From NCBI GenBank assembly GCA_947176715.1, contig CAMWRR010000094.1, positions 1 to 7,233 of the forward strand: DNA of 7,233 nucleotides, written 5' to 3'. This DNA comes from an uncultured Rikenellaceae bacterium. GTDB lineage: Bacteria > Bacteroidota > Bacteroidia > Bacteroidales > Rikenellaceae. Under the pieces are notes generated by a model that did not search any database, had not been told where the DNA came from, and was given only the letters and a program-made list of their open reading frames with translations. A program made the position numbers and the translations under genes. Of the stretch, positions 1-6,998 are shown piece by piece; the stretch's first letter is position 1; every line of letters begins with the position of its first letter.

Positions 1-1103
1 ATGATGGGGAGAATGAACTCGTTGAACTCGCTCGTGGGGATGCGGCGTTTGCGCGAGCCGTACACACGCATGGCCTGTTGCAGCACGTCCATGATCCTCT
101 GTTTGTTGATTACGGAGGTGAAGACCACCGGCACGTCGTTGAACGGCGCCAGCTTGCGTTTGAGCTCTTCGGTGTAACGCTTCATGGTGTTGGTCTCTTT
201 CTCCACCGTGTCCCACTTGTTGACAACTATCACGCACCCCTTCTTGTTCTTGACTATGAGGTGGAATATGTTCATGTCCTGCGCCTCTATGCCGCTCTGG
301 GCGTCTATCATGAGCACGCATACGTCGGAGTTCTCTATGGAGCGTATCGAGCGGAGCACCGAATAAAACTCGAGGTCCTCCTCCACCTTGGCCTTTTTGC
401 GCAGGCCGGCGGTGTCGACGAGGTAGAAGTCCATGCCGAACTTGTTGTAGCGGGTGTTGATGGAGTCGCGCGTGGTGCCCGCTATGGGGGTGACTATGTT
501 ACGCTCTCTGCCTAACAGTGCGTTGGTTAGCGACGATTTGCCGACGTTGGGGCGTCCCACTATGGCGAACTTGGGCAGGTCGTCCTCCGTGACCGCCTCG
601 CCGTTATCTTCGGGTAACAGCTCCACAACCTTGTCGAGGAGGTCGCCGGTGCCGCTGCCGGTCATGGCGCATACGGTGAAAGGCTCGCCCAACCCGAGCG
701 AATAGAAGTCGGAGGCGCCGTAGACGCGGTCGTTGTTGTCTACCTTGTTGACGGCGAGCACCACGCTCTTGCGGCTACGGCGCAACAGTGCGGCTATGGC
801 CTGGTCGTAGTCGGTGACCGAGGTGTTGACGTCCACCATGAATATGATGACGTCGGCCTCGTCCACGGCCAGCTCCACCTGTTTGCGTATCTCGCTCTCG
901 AATATGTCGTCGCTTCCTATCGCGTAACCGCCGGTGTCTATCACGGTAAACTCGCGTCCGGCCCAGTCGGCGGTGCCGTAGTGACGGTCGCGCGTGGTGC
1001 CCGAGGTGTCGTCCACTATGGCCTTGCGCATACCGACAAGGCGGTTGAAAAGGGTGCTCTTGCCCACATTGGGACGCCCCACTATAGCTACTATATTTGC
1101 CAT
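1..1103 (-). CDS. der: Ribosome-assembly GTPase Der (EngA), C-terminus cut off by the window edge
   Basis: Der is an essential tandem-domain GTPase that binds the maturing 50S ribosomal subunit. Reading the complement from the ATG at 1103 gives 367 codons that are still open at base 1. The start MANIVAIVGRP is the standard Der N-terminus. GTPase domain 1 shows G1 GRPNVGKST (residues 9-17), the switch region TSGTTRDR, G3 DTGGY, G4 NKVD (119-122) and a G5-like CAMTG (from 145). Domain 2 shows G1 GRPNVGKSS (183-191), TPIAGTTRDSI, G3 DTAGL (from 230), G4 NKWD (295-298) and TSVINKQRI. The sequence ends early in the C-terminal KH-like domain. Bacterial Der proteins are about 435-490 residues, so roughly 70 or more are missing only because the window stops. 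The gene lies 49 nt downstream of folD. There is no Shine-Dalgarno; the leader ends AAAAGATAATAG. The duplicated GTPase domains make the assignment near certain. Confidence 0.97.
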   Translation of the reverse strand, partial: MANIVAIVGRPNVGKSTLFNRLVGMRKAIVDDTSGTTRDRHYGTADWAGREFTVIDTGGYAIGSDDIFESEIRKQVELAVDEADVIIFMVDVNTSVTDYDQAIAALLRRSRKSVVLAVNKVDNNDRVYGASDFYSLGLGEPFTVCAMTGSGTGDLLDKVVELLPEDNGEAVTEDDLPKFAIVGRPNVGKSSLTNALLGRERNIVTPIAGTTRDSINTRYNKFGMDFYLVDTAGLRKKAKVEEDLEFYSVLRSIRSIENSDVCVLMIDAQSGIEAQDMNIFHLIVKNKKGCVIVVNKWDTVEKETNTMKRYTEELKRKLAPFNDVPVVFTSVINKQRIMDVLQQAMRVYGSRKRRIPTSEFNEFILPI

Positions 1104-1152
1104 CTATTATCTTTTCGTTCGTTTGTATCCGTCGATAACGCCTTTGCCTCCG

Positions 1153-2034
1153 CTATCGTTTAGTGCGTCTCTCTGCCGCCTTCAGGGTGTTCTGCATGAG
1201 GCATGCTATCGTCATGGGGCCTACGCCGCCGGGCACGGGCGTTATGTAGCTGCACTTGGGCGCCACGTTGTCGTAGTCTACGTCGCCGGCGATGCGGAAG
1301 CCGCTCTTCTTGGAGGGGTCGGCTATGCGTGTGATGCCCACGTCTATCACTACCGCGCCCTCCTTTATCATGTCGGCGGTGACGAAGTGGGCCTTGCCCA
1401 ACGCCGCTATCACTATGTCGGCGCCGCGCACTATCTCTTTGAGATCGGCGGTGCGGCTGTGGCAGAGCGTCACGGTGCAGTCGCCGGGGTAGCCCTTCAT
1501 CGACAGCAGGTTGGCTATGGGGCGGCCTACTATGTTGCTGCGGCCTATGACGACGCAATGTTTGCCGGCCGTCTCTATATTATAGTACTTTATCAGCTCC
1601 AATATTCCTGCCGGGGTGGCGGGCAGATAGGCATCGAGCCCCGATATCATGCGTCCCGTGGTCTCGGGGTGGAAGCCGTCCACATCTTTGAGTGGCGATA
1701 TGCGCTCAATGACAGCCTCTTCGGATAGATGACCCGGCAGAGGCAGCTGCACTATGAAGCCGTCGACGCTATCGTCGGCGTTGAGGCGGTCGATAACCGC
1801 ATTCAGCTCATCTGCGGTGGTAGAGGCCGGCATGCGCACCACCTCCGAGTCGAAACCGACCTGACCGCACGCGCGCTCCTTGTGTCCCACATATACCTGC
1901 GATGCCCCGTCGTCACCCACCAACACGGCTACCAGCTTGGGCCTGCGCCGGCCGGCGGAGACCATCTTGTCGACCTCTGCCGTAATCTTTCTCTTTAGGG
2001 CCTCGGAGACCTCTTTACCATCCATTATAACCAT
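1153..2034 (-). CDS. folD: Bifunctional methylene-THF dehydrogenase / methenyl-THF cyclohydrolase FolD
   Basis: FolD is a cytosolic enzyme that oxidises 5,10-methylene-THF to 5,10-methenyl-THF with NAD(P)+ and hydrolyses it to 10-formyl-THF, supplying one-carbon units for purines and fMet-tRNA. The product is 293 aa, close to the usual 280-300. Visible motifs are VGDDGAS (39-45); Y48-x3-K52, matching the E. coli catalytic Tyr50/Lys54 pair; VQLPLP (95-100) with the conserved Gln96; KDVDGFHP (116-123) with Asp119; the Rossmann motif GRSNIVGRP (164-172); and the C-terminal signature TPVPGGVGPMT. One departure is HPETTGR, where families usually have HPxNxGR, so Thr125 replaces the common Asn. The start is the ATG at 2034 (MVIMDGKEVSEALK), which puts the conserved DGK at the expected place. 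A second ATG three codons on (M4) would also keep it. The leader is A/T-rich without a Shine-Dalgarno. The gene sits 64 nt behind ffh with no obvious promoter between them, which suggests co-transcription. Confidence 0.97.
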   Translation of the reverse strand: MVIMDGKEVSEALKRKITAEVDKMVSAGRRRPKLVAVLVGDDGASQVYVGHKERACGQVGFDSEVVRMPASTTADELNAVIDRLNADDSVDGFIVQLPLPGHLSEEAVIERISPLKDVDGFHPETTGRMISGLDAYLPATPAGILELIKYYNIETAGKHCVVIGRSNIVGRPIANLLSMKGYPGDCTVTLCHSRTADLKEIVRGADIVIAALGKAHFVTADMIKEGAVVIDVGITRIADPSKKSGFRIAGDVDYDNVAPKCSYITPVPGGVGPMTIACLMQNTLKAAERRTKR

Positions 2035-2098
2035 ATCGAATATATTTTTATTTGCTGAATACCTGATGTTTTACGGTATGCGTTCGTGCGGCAGTGTC

Positions 2099-3439
2099 TT
2101 ACCTGCGGCGCATCGCATTGCCCAGTCCGCCGCGGATGAGGTTCTTGGCACCGCCGCCCGATACCATCTTCATCATCTTGCGCGTCTGCTCGAACTGTTT
2201 GAGTAGTCTGTTTAGCTCCGGCAGGGGACGTCCCGACCCGGCCGCTATGCGTTTGCGTCGCGAGGCGTCTATTATGGAGGGGTTGGCGCGCTCCTCGGGG
2301 GTCATGGAGTAGATCATGGCCTCGGTGTATTTGAACATGTCGTCGTCGATGTCGAGGTCCTTTATGGCCTTGCCCACACCGGGTATCATGCCCGCCAGCT
2401 CCTTGAAGTTACCCATCTTCTTTATCTGGGCTATCTGTGCGAGGAAGTCGTCGAAGCCGAACTGGTCCTTGCGCAGCTTGCGTTCGAGCCTCTTGGCCTC
2501 CTCGGCGTCGAACTGCTCCTGCGCGCGCTCCACGAGGGTGACTATGTCGCCCATGCCGAGGATACGGTCAGCCATACGCTCGGGGTGGAACACCTCCAAC
2601 GTATCGACCTTCTCGCCGCTGCTTATGAATTTGAGCGGCTTGTCGACCACGGCACGTATAGATATGGCCGCACCGCCTCGGGTGTCGCCGTCGAGCTTGG
2701 TGAGCACCACGCCGTCGAAGTCGAGCCGGTCGTTGAACTCCTTGGCCGTGTTCACCGCGTCCTGCCCCGTCATGGCATCGACCACGAAGAGCGTCTCCGA
2801 GGGGGAGAGCGCCTTTTTGAGGGCCGCTATCTCGTTCATCATCTCCTCGTCTACGGCAAGACGGCCCGCCGTGTCGACTATGAGGGTGTTGCAACCGGCA
2901 CTACGGGCCGCCGCCACGGCATTACCTGCTATCTTGACGGGGTCGGCCACACCCTCCTCGGCATAGAACTCCACGCCCACCTGCGAGGCGAGCACGCGCA
3001 GCTGCTCTATGGCCGCGGGGCGGTAGACGTCGCACGCCGCCACCATAACGCCACGTCCGCGCTTGTGGCGGAGCATGTGGGCCAGTTTGGCGGTGAAGGT
3101 GGTCTTACCGGAGCCTTGCAGACCCGATATGAGTATGACGGCGGGGTTGCCCTCCAGCTTTATATCGGTGGAGGTGCCGCCCATGAGACGGGCCAGCTCG
3201 TCGCGCACTATCTTGGTCATCATCTGCCCCGGCTTGACGCTCTTTAGTACGTCGGAGCCGAGAGCCTTGGCCTTGACATCGTCGGTGAAGGTCTTGGCCA
3301 CCTTGTAGTTGACATCGGCGTCGATGAGGGCGCGACGTATCTCTTTGAGCGACTCGGCCACGTTGATCTCCGTGATGCGACCCTCGCCCTTGAGTATCTT
3401 GAACGACCGCTCTAATTTATCGGTTAAATTCTCGAACAT
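2099..3439 (-). CDS. ffh: Signal recognition particle GTPase Ffh (SRP54 homologue)
   Basis: Ffh binds signal sequences of nascent inner-membrane proteins and, with 4.5S RNA and the receptor FtsY, delivers the ribosome to the Sec translocon. The product is 446 aa, the usual length. It has an N-terminal helical bundle (about 1-90), then the G domain: P-loop GLQGSGKTT (106-114), the insertion-box motif DVYRPAAIEQL (137-147), DTAGR (189-193) and TKLDGDTRGG (247-256). The C-terminal M domain (about 305-430) carries the RNA-binding stretch SRRKRIAAGSG (393-403) and Met-rich helices ending KMMKMV. The tail beyond is short. Starting at 3439 (MFENLTDKLERSF) gives the canonical N-terminus. The leader reads ACAAAAGATAT before the ATG, A/T-rich and without a Shine-Dalgarno. 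The gene lies 109 nt behind xseB and 64 nt ahead of folD. No 4.5S RNA gene was recognised in the window. Confidence 0.98.
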   Translation of the reverse strand: MFENLTDKLERSFKILKGEGRITEINVAESLKEIRRALIDADVNYKVAKTFTDDVKAKALGSDVLKSVKPGQMMTKIVRDELARLMGGTSTDIKLEGNPAVILISGLQGSGKTTFTAKLAHMLRHKRGRGVMVAACDVYRPAAIEQLRVLASQVGVEFYAEEGVADPVKIAGNAVAAARSAGCNTLIVDTAGRLAVDEEMMNEIAALKKALSPSETLFVVDAMTGQDAVNTAKEFNDRLDFDGVVLTKLDGDTRGGAAISIRAVVDKPLKFISSGEKVDTLEVFHPERMADRILGMGDIVTLVERAQEQFDAEEAKRLERKLRKDQFGFDDFLAQIAQIKKMGNFKELAGMIPGVGKAIKDLDIDDDMFKYTEAMIYSMTPEERANPSIIDASRRKRIAAGSGRPLPELNRLLKQFEQTRKMMKMVSGGGAKNLIRGGLGNAMRRR

Positions 3440-3468
3440 ATATCTTTTGTTTTATATAATCAGCTGTC

Positions 3469-3484
3469 CGACAATATATTGTCG
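3469..3484. promoter_or_regulatory. Perfect 16-bp palindrome upstream of ffh
   Basis: CGACAATATATTGTCG is a perfect palindrome ending 29 nt upstream of the ffh start (3439), in the xseB-ffh gap. It has an A/T core and GC ends, the shape of a dimeric DNA-binding-protein operator. As RNA it would form only a short, weak hairpin with no usable loop, so a DNA-level role is more likely than termination. Nothing in the sequence identifies a partner protein, and a chance palindrome cannot be excluded. Confidence 0.3.
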
Positions 3485-3514
3485 AAAGTAATGTCTGTTT
3501 TCGGTCGACCTTCA

Positions 3515-3532
3515 CGGCGTGTCGAAACGCCG
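3515..3532 (-). terminator. Small hairpin downstream of xseB, weak terminator candidate
   Basis: On the minus strand CGGCGT, loop TTCGAC and ACGCCG form a perfect 6-bp GC-rich stem starting 17 nt after the xseB stop codon. No T run follows (the next bases are TGAAGGTCGACC), so it is not a normal intrinsic terminator. It could act in Rho-dependent ending or protect the 3' end of the xseB message, or it could be incidental. The rest of the 109-nt gap (3440-3548) contains the 16-bp palindrome, an 8-bp palindrome GGTCGACC (3503-3510) and an A/T-rich leader for ffh, but no clear promoter. Confidence 0.2.
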
Positions 3533-3548
3533 CAGAACACCGCCGGAG

Positions 3549-3749
3549 CTACGCCTCCTCCTTGAACAGCTCGCCAACCTGCTCCTTGGCCGCTGTCAGC
3601 TTGCCGCGGCACAGCGCTATCAGCTCGGTGGCGCGCTTCACCTCCGAGGTGAGCACATCTATGTCGAGCTCCTCGTTGTTGAGGCGTTCGAGTATGGAGC
3701 CGAGCTGCTCCATGGCCTCGCCGTATGTCAGCTTATCCTCTTTTTTCAT
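3549..3749 (-). CDS. xseB: Exodeoxyribonuclease VII small subunit XseB
   Basis: XseB is the small subunit of exonuclease VII. Several copies bind the XseA large subunit to form the enzyme that degrades single-stranded DNA from both ends to oligonucleotides. The product is 66 aa, within the 60-80 aa family range, and is predicted all-helical. It has the typical pattern LTYGEAMEQLGSILERLNN followed by a helix with LDIDVLTSEVKRATELI. The frame is open upstream to 4052, but that region is xseA in another frame. The ATG at 3749 begins MKKEDKLTYGEAME, the family N-terminus, and forms an ATGA overlap with the xseA stop codon. This 4-nt overlap implies translational coupling, which fits the obligate subunit partnership. 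The stop is TAG at 3549-3551. The name rests on size, helix pattern and position next to xseA, which together are strong. Confidence 0.95.
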   Translation of the reverse strand: MKKEDKLTYGEAMEQLGSILERLNNEELDIDVLTSEVKRATELIALCRGKLTAAKEQVGELFKEEA

Positions 3750-5155
3750 CGTATGTCGTTTTTCGTTATTCTGTCCACTACGGCCTCTATCGTGCCGTCG
3801 CCGAGAGTTATCTCTATATGTTCGCCGGCGGCCGTATCGTCCGTGGAGCGCAACACGCCGCCCTTGCCGCGGACCATGCCGTAGCCGAGCGCGAAGATGC
3901 GGGCCGGGTCGAACGAGGCGACCGTGCTCTGTGCCGCCTCTATCTTGCGTTCGTCTTTGTCGATAAGTGCGTAGACCGCCGCACGTAACCGGGCATACGC
4001 CGCGTTTATGCCGGCATCGCATCTGTCTGCGACCGAGCGCCATGCCAGACAAATGTCGGCACTTTTGGCCTTTAGCTCCAGCCCCTTGCCGTCGATATAA
4101 CGCATGGCGTCTTTTTCGAGGAGGACCTCCATACGCTCCAACAGCATCTTACGTCCCTCTATGGCGCTCTCCACCGACTCGCGCAGAGTGTGGGCCGCCT
4201 TGTCTATCTGCCCCTCGCAACGTCTTACGGCATCATCGACCGTCCCGTGCAGAAACTCTGCTACCGAGGCCAGCTCCCTGTCGAAACCGAGCATGCCGTC
4301 TATCAGGAGACGTGCCGCCGCCGTAGGGGTCTTGACCGATTCGCAGGCCACCATATCTACCACCGACACATCCTTGTCGTGGCCTATGCCCGCTATCACC
4401 GGCAGACTCATGCCGGCCACCGCCGCAGCAAGGGCGTAGCCGTCGAAACACGACAGGTCGGTTACCGAGCCGCCGCCCCTTATTATCACCACGGCATCGA
4501 ACATCTCGCTCTTAGCCTCTATCGCCTCGAGAGCCTCTATTATGGATGCCTCGGCCCCTGCCCCCTGCATCACGGCCCCGAAGAGCGTCACATCGAAACG
4601 GTAGCCGTATTCGTTGGCCTCCAGCTCGCGCATGAAGTCGCGGTAGCCGGCGGCCTTGGCAGACGACACCACCGCTATGCGTTGCATCACCTGCGGCACC
4701 TCCACCTGAGAGTTGAGGTCGTAAAGCCCCTCCTTTTTGAGACGCTCCACGGTCAGACTACGTTGACGCCGCATCTCCCCAATAGTGTAGGTGGGGTCTA
4801 TATCCTTTATATAAAAGGAGATGCCATACACCTCGTGGTAGTTGACGCGCCCCTGCATGAGCACCCGCATACCGGCGTCGAGCTCCATGCCGGTGACACC
4901 CTCGAAGCGGCCGAGTACATCGTCGACATCGTTGTGCCATATTATACCGCGCATGGCGGCCGTCGGCGAACTCTCGCCCTCGGGCCTGTCTACCAGCTCC
5001 AGATAGCAATGGCCGGTGTTGTTGATTTTCAGGTCGTTGATTTCGGCTACGACCCAAAGAAGCGCACCCCACGACCTCGACAGGGTACCTTTGATGCCCT
5101 GCTGAAGCTCAGTGAGTGTGATGTGCCTCTCGGAGTGTGCCAATATCCCGCCCAT
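3746..5155 (-). CDS. xseA: Exodeoxyribonuclease VII large subunit XseA
   Basis: XseA is the catalytic subunit of exonuclease VII, a metal-independent single-strand DNA exonuclease used in mismatch repair and in clearing ssDNA. The product is 469 aa, against about 456 in E. coli. An N-terminal OB-fold for ssDNA binding (about 10-120) contains VVAEINDLKINNTGHCYLEL. The catalytic domain shows RIAVVSSAKAAGYRDF (159-174), IRGGGSVTDL (225-234) and PVIAGIGHDKDVSVVDMVA (252-270), with His259 and Asp262 at the conserved GIGHxxD. TPTAAA (276-281) leads into a long helical, charged region (about 290-410) that is the XseB-binding coiled coil in this family. The C-terminal segment FDPARIFALGYGMVRGKGG is also typical. 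The ATG at 5155 lies one base after the argS stop codon, so translation is probably coupled to argS. The stop TGA (3746-3748) overlaps the xseB start. Confidence 0.97.
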   Translation of the reverse strand: MGGILAHSERHITLTELQQGIKGTLSRSWGALLWVVAEINDLKINNTGHCYLELVDRPEGESSPTAAMRGIIWHNDVDDVLGRFEGVTGMELDAGMRVLMQGRVNYHEVYGISFYIKDIDPTYTIGEMRRQRSLTVERLKKEGLYDLNSQVEVPQVMQRIAVVSSAKAAGYRDFMRELEANEYGYRFDVTLFGAVMQGAGAEASIIEALEAIEAKSEMFDAVVIIRGGGSVTDLSCFDGYALAAAVAGMSLPVIAGIGHDKDVSVVDMVACESVKTPTAAARLLIDGMLGFDRELASVAEFLHGTVDDAVRRCEGQIDKAAHTLRESVESAIEGRKMLLERMEVLLEKDAMRYIDGKGLELKAKSADICLAWRSVADRCDAGINAAYARLRAAVYALIDKDERKIEAAQSTVASFDPARIFALGYGMVRGKGGVLRSTDDTAAGEHIEITLGDGTIEAVVDRITKNDIR

Positions 5156-5156
5156 A

Positions 5157-6941
5157 CTACATTCTTTCGGGCACCTCTATGCCTAACAGCGACAGCGCGC
5201 GTGCCAACACCTTGGAGGTGAACGAGGCTATGGCCAGACGTGCGGCGCGTACGGTGGCGTCCTCCTCTTTGAGGAACGAGAAGTCGTGGTAGTATTGGTT
5301 GAACTCCTTGGCCAGATCGTAGCAATACGAGGCCACCAACGAGGGCGACATGGCCGCCGCCGCATCGCGTACCACGCTCTCGAAGTCGTTGATGAGCTTT
5401 ATCACCTCCACCTCCTTGGCCGCAGGCACGAACGACGCGTCGAACCTCTCAGGCACCTCTATGCCGCTCTCGGCCGCCTTGCGGAGCACAGAACGTATGC
5501 GGGCGTAGGTGTACTGTATGAACGGACCCGTATTGCCGTTGAAATCTATCGACTCCTGAGGGTTGAAAAGCATCGTCTTCTTGGGGTCGACCTTGAGTAT
5601 GAAGTATTTGAGCGCACCCATGCCCACCTTGCGGGCTATCTCGCGGGCCTCCTCGTCGCTGTAGCCGTCGAGCTTGCCCATCTCGCGCGACATGTCGTAG
5701 GCGGTCGACACCATACCCTCTATGAGGTCGTCGGCGTCTACCACGGTGCCCTCGCGCGACTTCATCTTGCCGTTGGGAAGCTCCACCATACCGTAGGAGA
5801 GGTGGTATATGCCGTCGGACCATTCGTACCCCAACTTCTTAAGTATCAGCTTAAGTACCTGGAAGTGGTAGTTCTGTTCGTTGCCCACCACATATATCAT
5901 CTTCTCGAAACCGAACTCCTCGTGGCGGCTGAGGGCGGTGCCGAGGTCCTGCGTCATGTAGACGGAGGTGCCGTCGCCGCGCAGGAGCAGCTTCTCGTCG
6001 AGGCCGTCGCCGGTGAGGTCTATCCACACCGAGTTGTCGTCACGACGGTAGAATACCCCTTTCTTCAGCCCCTCCTCGACAAGCTCCTTGCCGAGAAGAT
6101 AGGTCTGCGACTCGTAATATACCTTGTCGAAAGAGACCCCCATGTCGGCGTAGGTCTTGTCGAAACCCTCGTAGACCCAGCCGTTCATGCGCTCCCAGAG
6201 GGCGTACACCTCCGGGTCTTTGGCCTCCCAGCGGCGCAACATATCCTGCGCCTGTTTCATTACCGGAGCCTCCTTTTTGGCCTCCTCCTCGGATAGCCCT
6301 TTCTCCATCAGCTCCTTTATCTCTTTCTTGTATTGCGCATCGAAAGCGACGTAGTATTTGCCTACGAGGTGGTCGCCCTTCATGCCTGAGCTCTGCGGGG
6401 TCTCGCCATTACCGAAGAGCTGCCATGCCAGCATCGACTTGCAGATATGCACGCCTCTGTCGTTCACCAAGTTGACCTTGAAGACATCGCTGCCGGCCGC
6501 CTCTAATATGCGCGACACCGAGTAGCCGAGCAGATTGTTGCGCACGTGGCCCAAGTGCAACGGCTTGTTGGTGTTGGGCGACGAATACTCGACCATCACG
6601 CGGTGGCCGCTCTTCGGGGCGAAACCGAAGTCGGGGTCTGCGGTCGCCTTGCCGAACACATCGTTCCAGAACGATGCCGACAGGCTCATGTTCAAAAAGC
6701 CTTTGACCACGTTGAACGACGCTATCTCCGGACACATGTCGCAGATGGCGCGCCCCACCTCCTCGGCGGTCTGCTCCGGCGACTTGCGGCTCTGACGCAA
6801 GAACGGGAAGACAACTAATGTGTAGTCGCCCTCGAACTCCTTGCGTGTTTTCTGTATCTGTACCGCGTCGGTGGCCACCTCGCCGTATAACGAACGCAAT
6901 GCCTCGAGTGCACGCGATGCTATGTAACTCTCTATATTCAT
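5157..6941 (-). CDS. argS: Arginyl-tRNA synthetase (class I)
   Basis: ArgRS charges tRNA(Arg) with arginine in the cytosol, using ATP. With the start at 6941 the product is 594 aa, typical for Bacteroidetes. It has an N-terminal Arg-tRNA-synthetase domain (about 1-95, with KTRKEFEGDYTLVVFPFL), then the catalytic Rossmann fold with SSPNTNKPLHLGHVRNN (120-136), where HLGH (129-132) is the HIGH motif. MTQDLGTA (329-336), GNEQNYHF (353-360) and GKMKSREGTV (391-400), the KMSKS-equivalent loop, follow. Next is the DALR anticodon-binding domain, including NTGPFIQYTYARIRSVL (470-486), ending with the usual LLGIEVPERM. The frame is open to an ATG at 6974, which would add 11 residues (MFFAPDDYLFI). I prefer the internal ATG (MNIESYIASRAL) because it matches the family N-terminus, and the longer start would leave only about 10 nt after the predicted promoter. 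It is the first gene of the argS-xseA-xseB cluster. Confidence 0.96.
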   Translation of the reverse strand: MNIESYIASRALEALRSLYGEVATDAVQIQKTRKEFEGDYTLVVFPFLRQSRKSPEQTAEEVGRAICDMCPEIASFNVVKGFLNMSLSASFWNDVFGKATADPDFGFAPKSGHRVMVEYSSPNTNKPLHLGHVRNNLLGYSVSRILEAAGSDVFKVNLVNDRGVHICKSMLAWQLFGNGETPQSSGMKGDHLVGKYYVAFDAQYKKEIKELMEKGLSEEEAKKEAPVMKQAQDMLRRWEAKDPEVYALWERMNGWVYEGFDKTYADMGVSFDKVYYESQTYLLGKELVEEGLKKGVFYRRDDNSVWIDLTGDGLDEKLLLRGDGTSVYMTQDLGTALSRHEEFGFEKMIYVVGNEQNYHFQVLKLILKKLGYEWSDGIYHLSYGMVELPNGKMKSREGTVVDADDLIEGMVSTAYDMSREMGKLDGYSDEEAREIARKVGMGALKYFILKVDPKKTMLFNPQESIDFNGNTGPFIQYTYARIRSVLRKAAESGIEVPERFDASFVPAAKEVEVIKLINDFESVVRDAAAAMSPSLVASYCYDLAKEFNQYYHDFSFLKEEDATVRAARLAIASFTSKVLARALSLLGIEVPERM

Positions 6942-6988
6942 GATAAAAAGATAATCGTCCGGCGCGAAAAACACGCCCGTTAATTTTG

Positions 6989-6996
6989 CAAAGATA
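6989..6996 (-). promoter_or_regulatory. Predicted Bacteroidetes-type -7 promoter element of argS-xseA-xseB
   Basis: On the minus strand these bases read TATCTTTG, a full match to the Bacteroidetes sigma-factor -7 consensus TAnnTTTG. The start of transcription should fall a few bases further on, around 6980-6985, giving a 5' leader of about 40 nt before the argS ATG at 6941. No good -33 element (TTTG about 19-21 bp upstream) is present; the best match there is TTAC, inside the inverted repeat. Either the -33 box is weak or the site needs an activator. This is the only convincing promoter in the window, and it sits at the head of a co-directional gene run. Confidence 0.65.
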
Positions 6997-6998
6997 GC

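Noticed and set aside
2585..3247. Plus-strand open frame of 220 codons opposite ffh
   Set aside because: It overlaps the conserved Ffh G domain in antisense and shows no recognisable domain.
3487..3494. TACTTTCG (minus strand) as a promoter for ffh
   Set aside because: It misses the consensus TAnnTTTG at a fixed position and has no TTTG at the right distance upstream, so it is not strong enough to list.
3440..3548. 4.5S/SRP RNA gene next to ffh
   Set aside because: The gap is only 109 nt and shows no long hairpin with the conserved GGAA tetraloop domain.
3750..4052. N-terminal extension of xseB to 167 codons
   Set aside because: The extension overlaps xseA in another frame, is Arg-rich and low in family signal. 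The ATG at 3749 gives the normal XseB length and the ATGA overlap.
4190..5221. Plus-strand open frame of 343 codons opposite xseA
   Set aside because: It lies entirely antisense to a clear xseA and the argS end. The product is rich in His, Tyr, Val and Arg with no family motif, as expected of a codon-bias shadow in GC-rich DNA.
5286..6296. Plus-strand open frame of 336 codons opposite argS
   Set aside because: It is antisense to conserved argS domains. The His/Leu/Val-rich repetitive composition is that of a complementary-strand shadow, and no promoter or start context supports it.
6942..6974. Eleven-residue N-terminal extension of argS from the ATG at 6974
   Set aside because: The internal start MNIESYIA matches the family N-terminus, and the upstream ATG would fall almost at the predicted transcription start.
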